Below are positions 48,435 to 53,262 of a DNA stretch of 53,262 bases, one piece after another (the first letter of the stretch is position 1; every line of letters starts with the position of its first letter). The stretch comes from Nonomuraea ceibae (GTDB taxonomy: Bacteria; Actinomycetota; Actinomycetes; Streptosporangiales; Streptosporangiaceae): assembly GCF_019396325.1 (NCBI RefSeq), contig NZ_JAHKRO010000067.1:1-53262 (forward strand), in the 5' to 3' direction. The notes under the pieces are model-generated. The model saw only the letters and a list, made by a program, of their open reading frames with translations. It was not told the DNA's origin and ran no database searches. Made by a program: the position numbers and the translations under genes.

Positions 48435-49241
48435 GTGAACACGATCGCGTTCATGGGAGCCAACTTCGTCACCAGGGAGACCGGCAGCCGCATGCCCGCC
48501 CCCGGCTGGGGAGAGGCCGACCGGGTCACCAACGAGCGGTTCGCCCCGCTCGACGGCTTCGCCGGGCGGTTCGGCGGCATCGTCGCCGAGGTCGCCGGGC
48601 TCGGCTTCACCTCGATGGACGTCTGGACCGCCCACCTGAACCCGGCCTGGGCCACCGACGAGCACCTGGAGATCGCCGCCGGGCTGCTCGCCGGCCACGA
48701 GCTGTCCGTACCGAGCCTGGCCGGGTCCGCCGGGGCCGACGTGGCGTACTTCCGCGGCCTGTGCCGGATCGCCCGCGCCGTCGGGGCGCCCGTCATCGGC
48801 GGGATGGCGCCCGTGCTGCGCACCGACCGCGAGGCGGTGGTGGCCGCGCTGGAGGAGCACGATCTCCGGCTCGGCGTGGAGAACCACCCCGAACGCACCC
48901 CCGGGGAGTATCTGGAGGCGATGGGCGACGACGCCGGCGGCCGGATCGGCGCGGCGCTCGACACCGGCTGGTTCGGCACCCACGGCTACGACGCCGCCGA
49001 GGCGATCAAGGCGCTCGGTGACCGGATCTTCCACGTGCACCTGAAGGACGTGGCGGCGCCCGGCGGCCACGACACGGTGGCGCTCGGCGACGGCTGCGTG
49101 CCGGTGCGGCGGTGCGTGGAGGAGCTGCGGCGCATCGGCTACACGGGCACGATCAGCATCGAGCACGAGCCTGAGGACCGCGACCCGATCCCCGAGGTGC
49201 TGACGTCGCGCGAGCGGCTGCGGCAGTGGCTGGAGGCGTGA
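48435..49241 (+). CDS. Sugar phosphate isomerase/epimerase (AP-endonuclease-2-like TIM barrel)
   Basis: The 268-residue TIM-barrel enzyme has likely metal ligands Glu in GVENHPE, Asp in AALDTGWF, His in FHVHLKD and Glu in SIEHEPED, as in xylose-isomerase-like epimerases and IolE/IolI relatives. It would isomerise or dehydrate a sugar or keto-sugar. The GTG has GAGGAG 5 bases upstream. The Gfo/Idh gene begins 2 bases after its stop, followed by ThuA, so the three form an operon behind the LacI gene. Confidence 0.88.
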   Translation: MNTIAFMGANFVTRETGSRMPAPGWGEADRVTNERFAPLDGFAGRFGGIVAEVAGLGFTSMDVWTAHLNPAWATDEHLEIAAGLLAGHELSVPSLAGSAGADVAYFRGLCRIARAVGAPVIGGMAPVLRTDREAVVAALEEHDLRLGVENHPERTPGEYLEAMGDDAGGRIGAALDTGWFGTHGYDAAEAIKALGDRIFHVHLKDVAAPGGHDTVALGDGCVPVRRCVEELRRIGYTGTISIEHEPEDRDPIPEVLTSRERLRQWLEA

Positions 49242-49243
49242 GC

Positions 49244-50338
49244 ATGGAGACCACCGACGCGACCACCGACGCGACCACCGGCGTGGCGATCGTCGGCTGC
49301 GGCAACATCGCCCAGCGCTACGCCGCCGACCTCGCCGGCTACTCCGAGATCGAGCTGCGCGGCGTCCAGGACGTCGACCCGGCGCGGGCCGCGCCCCTGG
49401 CGGCGGCGCACGGCGTGCGCGCCTACCCGTCGCTGGACGAACTGCTGGCCGACCCGGGCGTCTCGATCGTGGTCAACCTGACCGCGCACCACGCCCACTA
49501 CGAGGTGATCCGCCGCTGTCTGGAGGCGGGCCGGCACGTGCACAGCGAGAAGCCGCTCGCCCTGCGCTACGAGGAGGCGGCCGAGCTGGTCGAGCTGGCT
49601 GGCAGGAAGGGGCTGCGCCTGGGCGGGGCGCCCGCCACGTTCCTCGGCGAGGCCCAGCAGACCGCGCTCAAGCTGCTGCGCGAGAACGCCACCGGCCGGC
49701 TCAGGCTCGTCTACGGAGAGGTCAACTGGGGGCGCATCGAGACCTGGCACCCGGACCCGGTCGGCTTCTACGAGGTCGGGCCGCTGTTCGACGTGGGCGT
49801 CTACCCGCTGACGATCGTCACGACGGCGCTCGGCCCGGCCCGGCGGGTGACCGCGTTCGCCTCCGTCGTGCACCCCGAGCGGACGCGGCTCGACGGGCGG
49901 CCGTTCACGATCACCACGCCCGACTACGTGGTGGCCAACGTCGAGTTCGACGGCGGCGTCCTGCTCCGGCTGACCTGCGACTTCTACGTCCCCGGTCACG
50001 GCACGCGGCAGCACGGGCTGGAGTTCCACGGCGACACCGGGTCGCTGCTGCTGCGCTCCTGGCACGACTTCGACTCCGCGCTGGAGGTCGCCGCCTTCGG
50101 GGAGGAGCCGCGTCCCGTCGAGCCGCTGCGGCCCGCGTACCGGGGCGTGGAGTGGGGCCGAGCCGTGCGGGACCTGGCGGCGGCCGTCCGCGAGGGTCGG
50201 CCGCACCGGGCCACCGGGCGGCAGGCCGCGCACGTGGTGGAGATTCTCTGCGCCACCCGCGCCTCCTACGAGCAGGGCAGGCCGGTGGAGCTGACGTCGG
50301 TCTTCGAGCCTCCCGCGCCTCTGGATGGGTACGCCTGA
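49244..50338 (+). CDS. Gfo/Idh/MocA family oxidoreductase
   Basis: The 364-residue NAD(P)-dependent sugar dehydrogenase has an N-terminal Rossmann motif (VAIVGCGNIAQRYA, about residues 14-27), the catalytic-lysine motif SEKPLAL near 105, and a C-terminal alpha/beta domain including GPLFDVGVYPL. The N-terminus carries an in-phase 12-base tandem repeat encoding TTDA-TTDA-TTGV. ATG 49244 is used because GGAGG is 7 bases upstream; GTG 49238 would be too close. It probably oxidises the sugar handled by its operon partners. Confidence 0.9.
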   Translation: METTDATTDATTGVAIVGCGNIAQRYAADLAGYSEIELRGVQDVDPARAAPLAAAHGVRAYPSLDELLADPGVSIVVNLTAHHAHYEVIRRCLEAGRHVHSEKPLALRYEEAAELVELAGRKGLRLGGAPATFLGEAQQTALKLLRENATGRLRLVYGEVNWGRIETWHPDPVGFYEVGPLFDVGVYPLTIVTTALGPARRVTAFASVVHPERTRLDGRPFTITTPDYVVANVEFDGGVLLRLTCDFYVPGHGTRQHGLEFHGDTGSLLLRSWHDFDSALEVAAFGEEPRPVEPLRPAYRGVEWGRAVRDLAAAVREGRPHRATGRQAAHVVEILCATRASYEQGRPVELTSVFEPPAPLDGYA

Positions 50339-50357
50339 TCTGGACGAGGGGAGCAAG

Positions 50358-51083
50358 ATGCGGATCAGAGTGACCGTCTGGAGCGAGAACTACCACGAAC
50401 AGCGCGAAGAGGACGTACGCCGCCGCTACCCGGACGGCATCCACGGCGCGATCGCGGCCGGGCTGAACGCGCACCTGGGCGGCGAGGCGCGGGTGCGCAC
50501 CGCCGTGCTCGACGACCCCGAGCACGGCCTGTCCGACAAGGAGCTGGCCGAGACCGACGTGCTCACCTGGTGGGGGCACATGGCGCACGAGGAGGTCGCC
50601 GACGAGGTCGTCGCCCGGGTGCGGCAGCGGGTGCTAGGCGGCATGGGGCTGGTGGTGCTGCACTCCGGCCACTACTCCAAGATCTTCCGCAGCCTGATGG
50701 GCACCACCTGCACGCTCAACTGGCGTGACGCGGGCGAGCGCGAGCTCGTGTGGACCGTCGCCCCCGGCCACCCCATCGCCCAGGGCGTGCCGCGCCCGCT
50801 GGTGATCGGGGAGCAGGAGACGTATGGCGAGCCGTTCGGCGTCCCGGAGCCGGACGAGCTGGTGTTCATCAGCAACTTCAGCGGCGGCGAGGTGTTCCGC
50901 AGCGGCTGCTGCTACACCCGCGGCCGGGGCCGGATCTTCTACTTCAGCCCCGGCGACCAGAACTATCCCGTCTACCACGATCCGGACGTGCACCGGGTGC
51001 TCGCGAACGCGGTGCGCTGGGCCGCGCCGTCCGCCCCCGTCGGCCCGCCCCTGGACAACGCCCACACCCCCATCCACTGGTAG
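50358..51083 (+). CDS. ThuA-like (trehalose utilisation) protein
   Basis: The 241-residue class-I glutamine-amidotransferase-like fold includes VLTWWGHMAHEEVADEVV, VVLHSGHYSKIFRSLMG and RGRGRIFYFSPGDQNYPVYHDP. These fit ThuA, which in rhizobia works in trehalose/disaccharide oxidation to 3-keto sugars. ATG 50358 has GAGGGGAG 4 bases upstream. Together with the isomerase and the Gfo/Idh enzyme it suggests a 3-keto-glycoside type sugar pathway; no transporter is present. Confidence 0.88.
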   Translation: MRIRVTVWSENYHEQREEDVRRRYPDGIHGAIAAGLNAHLGGEARVRTAVLDDPEHGLSDKELAETDVLTWWGHMAHEEVADEVVARVRQRVLGGMGLVVLHSGHYSKIFRSLMGTTCTLNWRDAGERELVWTVAPGHPIAQGVPRPLVIGEQETYGEPFGVPEPDELVFISNFSGGEVFRSGCCYTRGRGRIFYFSPGDQNYPVYHDPDVHRVLANAVRWAAPSAPVGPPLDNAHTPIHW

Positions 51084-51088
51084 CGCCC

Positions 51089-51118
51089 TTGCCCTGTTGA
51101 CCTTGCCAGCCCTAGTGT
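51089..51118 (+). promoter_or_regulatory. Promoter of leaderless secreted metallopeptidase-like gene
   Basis: TTGCCC, 18 bases, TAGTGT, ending 8 bases before GTG 51127. There is no SD. Confidence 0.45.
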
Positions 51119-51126
51119 CACGCCTT

Positions 51127-51909
51127 GTGAAAATTCGCGTGATCGCCGCGCTGAGCGCCGCCGCTCTGCTGCCGTTGACCGGCACCGCCGCGGCGGCCTC
51201 CGGCCAGGACCCGGTCGAGGGCGCCGACCTCGTCGCCAACGCCCTCTACGAGGCCGGCCCGCTCCCCAGGAGCACGTGCGCCGAGAAGCCCGTCAAGCGC
51301 AACGACAAGCCGATGGCCAGGGCCTACATCAACGCCGTCGTCGCCTGCCTGGACAGGACCTGGGGCAAGCACCTCACCGCCGCGGGCCTGGAGTTCCAGA
51401 AGCCGCGGGTGAAGTATCTGGCCAAGGTGCCCAAGGGCTACTGCGACCTGGAGATCGACAACTACAACGCGCAGGCGTACTACTGCGAGAAGAACCGCAC
51501 GCTGATCTTCCAGCTCGGCAAGGACTGGCTCGACGACCCGCACGACCTCTGGCTGTTCAGCATCACGTCCAGGATGTACGGGATCCACGTGCAGGAGCTC
51601 GTGGGCATCGGCGCCGCCCTGGACGAGGAGTCCTACGACGACGACGCCGAGGAGCGGGAGCTGGTACGGCGCTACAGCCTGCAGTCCGACTGCTTCGCCG
51701 GCGCGTTCATGAAGAGCGTCTGGCCGCTCAAGGGCCGCTCCGGCAAGGACTGGAAGACCTCGCTGAACCTGCTCCTGGGTGACGAGCCCGGCGACGATCG
51801 GGTCTACGGCAAGACGGCCAACATCCGGGCATGGACCAAGCGCGGGTTCGCCACCGGGAACCCCGGGTCGTGCAACACCTGGACGGCCTCGGCGTCGAAG
51901 GTCGCCTGA
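51127..51909 (+). CDS. Secreted neutral-zinc-metallopeptidase homolog lacking the zinc site
   Basis: The 260-residue exported protein has a signal peptide (VKIRVIAALSAAALLPLTGT, cleavage near AAA, 21-24). Its core resembles the YpfJ-type putative neutral zinc metallopeptidases: NAQAYYCEKNRTLIF, then SRMYGIHVQELVG (148-160) where relatives have HExxHxxQ, and LQSDCFAGAF (185-194) where relatives have ELQADC.AG. Here the two zinc His, the catalytic Glu and the later Glu are all replaced, so it should be inactive as a protease. It may bind ligands or inhibitors. The reading frame is intact, and a leaderless promoter is visible. Confidence 0.75.
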   Translation: MKIRVIAALSAAALLPLTGTAAAASGQDPVEGADLVANALYEAGPLPRSTCAEKPVKRNDKPMARAYINAVVACLDRTWGKHLTAAGLEFQKPRVKYLAKVPKGYCDLEIDNYNAQAYYCEKNRTLIFQLGKDWLDDPHDLWLFSITSRMYGIHVQELVGIGAALDEESYDDDAEERELVRRYSLQSDCFAGAFMKSVWPLKGRSGKDWKTSLNLLLGDEPGDDRVYGKTANIRAWTKRGFATGNPGSCNTWTASASKVA

Positions 51910-51923
51910 CCGCCGCCGTCAGG
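51905..51923. terminator. Convergent hairpin sharing two stop codons
   Basis: CCTGAC, 7-base loop, GTCAGG includes the TGA of the metallopeptidase homolog and the TGA of the DUF4235 gene on the other strand. Confidence 0.4.
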
Positions 51924-52176
51924 TCCTGCCCGTCACGGCGCGATGCCGGAACGTCTGCGCGCCGGCACGGTGCACGGCGGCCTTGACCAGGCCGAACAGG
52001 GCTCCCTGGATCGCGGCGGCGACGAGCACCTCCGTCCAGCCGCGTTCCAGGTCGCCGGCGTCCGGGGCGTCGTCGTCGCCGGACACCAGCTTCCACGTCC
52101 GCTTGAACATCGCGGCGGCCAGGGCGCCGCTGAGCATTCCCGTCCCGAGCGAAAGAGCCTTCTCCACAGCATGCAT
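51919..52176 (-). CDS. DUF4235 membrane protein
   Basis: The 85-residue protein has two membrane segments and the DUF4235 pattern (GMLSGALAAAMFKRTWKLVSG, WTEVLVAAAIQGALFGLVKAAVHRAG). The function is unknown; the family is common in actinobacteria. It lies 28 bases downstream of the RNA methyltransferase and may be cotranscribed. Confidence 0.82.
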   Translation of the reverse strand: MHAVEKALSLGTGMLSGALAAAMFKRTWKLVSGDDDAPDAGDLERGWTEVLVAAAIQGALFGLVKAAVHRAGAQTFRHRAVTGRT

Positions 52177-52204
52177 GGCTGTGTCAGTGCCCCGTGTGGC
52201 GGCT

Positions 52205-53014
52205 CTAAACGGTTTCGCGCATCAGTCCATGGCAGGCGATCGCGGCGGCGGCGACGACGTTCAGCGAGTCGACGCCGGCGGCCATCGCCGTCGGGCTCAT
52301 CGCGATGCACACGGCCTCGTCGGCCTCGTGCAGCCAGCGGGACGACAGGCCGTCGCCCTCGGCGCCGAGCAGCAGCGCGACCCGGCCGCCGAGCTTGACC
52401 CGGTCGATCGGGGTGACGGACTGGTCGGGGGTGAGGGCAAGGGTCTGGAACCCGGCCGCGCGCAGCTCGTCCAGGCCGGTGAACCAGTTGTCCATCCGGG
52501 CGTACGGGATCGAGAAGACGGCTCCCATGGAGACCTTGACGGCGCGGCGGTAGAGGGGATCGGCGCAGCGGGGCGACAGGACGATGCCGTCGACGCCGAG
52601 GGCGGCGGCGCAGCGGAAGATCGCGCCGACGTTGGCGTGGTCGACGATGTCCTCCAGGACGACGACGCGGGCGGCCGGGGCGAGCACCGTGTCCAGGGCG
52701 GGCAGGGGCAGGCGGGCCAGGGAGGCGAGGGCGCCCCGGTGGACCTGGAAGCCGGCGATGCCCGACATGATCTCGTCGCTGACGACGTACACGGTGGCGT
52801 CGCCGAGGACGTCGGCGAGGGGCTGGAGCCAGCGGCCGGTCGTCAGGACGGACCGGACGGGGTAGCCGGCGGCGATGGCGCGCCTGATCACCTTCTCGCC
52901 TTCCGCCAGGAACAGGCCGCGCTCGGCTTCGAGGCTCTTGCGGAGCTCCACGTCGCGCAGCCGGGTGTAGTCGGCCAGGCGGGGGTCGGCGGCGTCGGTT
53001 ACGTACTCAAGCAC
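52205..53014 (-). CDS. TrmH-family RNA methyltransferase with N-terminal substrate-binding domain
   Basis: The 269-residue SPOUT methyltransferase has an N-terminal L30e-like RNA-binding part (FLAEGEKVIRRAIAAGYPVRSVLT, about 1-95). The catalytic part follows: motif 1 DHANVGAIFRCAAALG, motif 2 ALLLGAEGDGLS and motif 3 DSLNVVAAAAIACH. It 2'-O-methylates ribose in rRNA or tRNA. GTG 53014 overlaps the stop of the upstream membrane protein by 8 bases. It is a second SPOUT enzyme in the window, longer than the one at 27230. Confidence 0.9.
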   Translation of the reverse strand: MLEYVTDAADPRLADYTRLRDVELRKSLEAERGLFLAEGEKVIRRAIAAGYPVRSVLTTGRWLQPLADVLGDATVYVVSDEIMSGIAGFQVHRGALASLARLPLPALDTVLAPAARVVVLEDIVDHANVGAIFRCAAALGVDGIVLSPRCADPLYRRAVKVSMGAVFSIPYARMDNWFTGLDELRAAGFQTLALTPDQSVTPIDRVKLGGRVALLLGAEGDGLSSRWLHEADEAVCIAMSPTAMAAGVDSLNVVAAAAIACHGLMRETV

Positions 53015-53219
53015 CTTCCGATACTGCCACGAGCCGCCTGAGCTGCCAGCCGACGGCGTAGCAGACGAGCACCAGGCACAGGCCGACGACGGTGCCGGCG
53101 CCCACCTTGGTGATCACGGCGGGCAGCCCGTACGCCGGGTTGGGCTCGTCGACCAGCGGCCAGACGAACGCGCCGGTCAGGATGCCGGCGGCGCCGCCGG
53201 TGAGGACGCCGCCGCGCAC
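53007..53219 (-). CDS. Small membrane protein near right edge (5' end uncertain)
   Basis: At least 70 residues with two membrane segments (GGVLTGGAAGILTGAFVWPL and VGAGTVVGLCLVLVCYAVGW) and a short basic/acidic tail. GTG 53219 is the only start codon in view, but the frame stays open to the window edge without another start, so the true start may lie outside. It overlaps the methyltransferase gene by 8 bases, which suggests an operon. The function is unknown. Confidence 0.55.
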   Translation of the reverse strand: MRGGVLTGGAAGILTGAFVWPLVDEPNPAYGLPAVITKVGAGTVVGLCLVLVCYAVGWQLRRLVAVSEGA

Positions 53220-53262
53220 GCGGGCGGAGACGCGCAGGCGGCCGGGGACCCGGGCGGGGGGG

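Noticed and set aside
1..53262. tRNA, rRNA or insertion sequences
   Set aside because: No cloverleaf with a matching acceptor stem, no rRNA segments, and no transposase motifs or flanking target duplications were noticed. A tRNAscan/ISfinder search would settle this.

Overview
The window is very GC-rich with dense, often overlapping genes, a SARP/AfsR-type regulator, a conservon-type kinase, a MEDS/HATPase protein, DUF1707 and DUF4235 proteins, GTG/TTG starts and many leaderless genes. This points to a filamentous actinobacterium. I infer Streptosporangiales (Nonomuraea/Streptosporangium-like), but there is no rRNA or other phylogenetic marker to prove it. No tRNA, rRNA, CRISPR array, insertion sequence or prophage was recognised.

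Left part (1-18.6 kb): a SARP regulator runs off the left edge. A short myo-inositol-phosphate-synthase paralog is divergent from a type II NADH dehydrogenase, followed by a permuted NlpC/P60-like protein. A seven-gene operon (DUF917/thiohydantoin-desulfurase-like protein, HyuA, lipoprotein, two permeases, two ATPases) looks like an importer plus hydrolase for cyclised amino-acid compounds. Beside it lie a second, paralogous solute-binding lipoprotein and a stripped-down conservon (CvnA kinase plus CvnC, without the roadblock protein and GTPase).

Middle part (18.1-41.4 kb): an RpiB-like protein and zinc ribbon, Tex with a long RG-rich tail, an unknown protein, and a 0.4-kb array of GC palindromes with a higher-order A-B-C-D/A-B-C-D order. 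Then come small and secreted proteins, a STAS-sigma factor pair, a phosphotriesterase-like hydrolase, a FrnE/DsbA-type oxidoreductase and an aldo-keto reductase (both behind MerR-type 19-bp-spacer promoters), a tRNA/rRNA methyltransferase, an APC permease, a universal stress protein, a Rieske oxygenase with an FAD monooxygenase, a DUF2079 membrane protein, an RHH regulator with SRPBCC partner, and a GT4/PIG-L/flippase-like group suited to glycolipid assembly.

Right part (41.5 kb-end): a second large BTAD/AAA regulator, a DedA-like protein behind a near-consensus DtxR/IdeR iron box, a D,D-carboxypeptidase, a LacI regulator separated by a perfect 38-bp inverted repeat from a small gene, a sugar catabolic operon (TIM-barrel isomerase, Gfo/Idh dehydrogenase, ThuA), a secreted metallopeptidase homolog that has lost its zinc site, DUF4235, and a TrmH-family methyltransferase.

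The most notable signals are the higher-order repeat array, two face-to-face leaderless divergent promoters with overlapping -10 boxes, the RHH operator placed on its own start codon, a leaderless upstream ORF coupled to the aldo-keto reductase, the truncated conservon, and the DUF917-HyuA-ABC operon.
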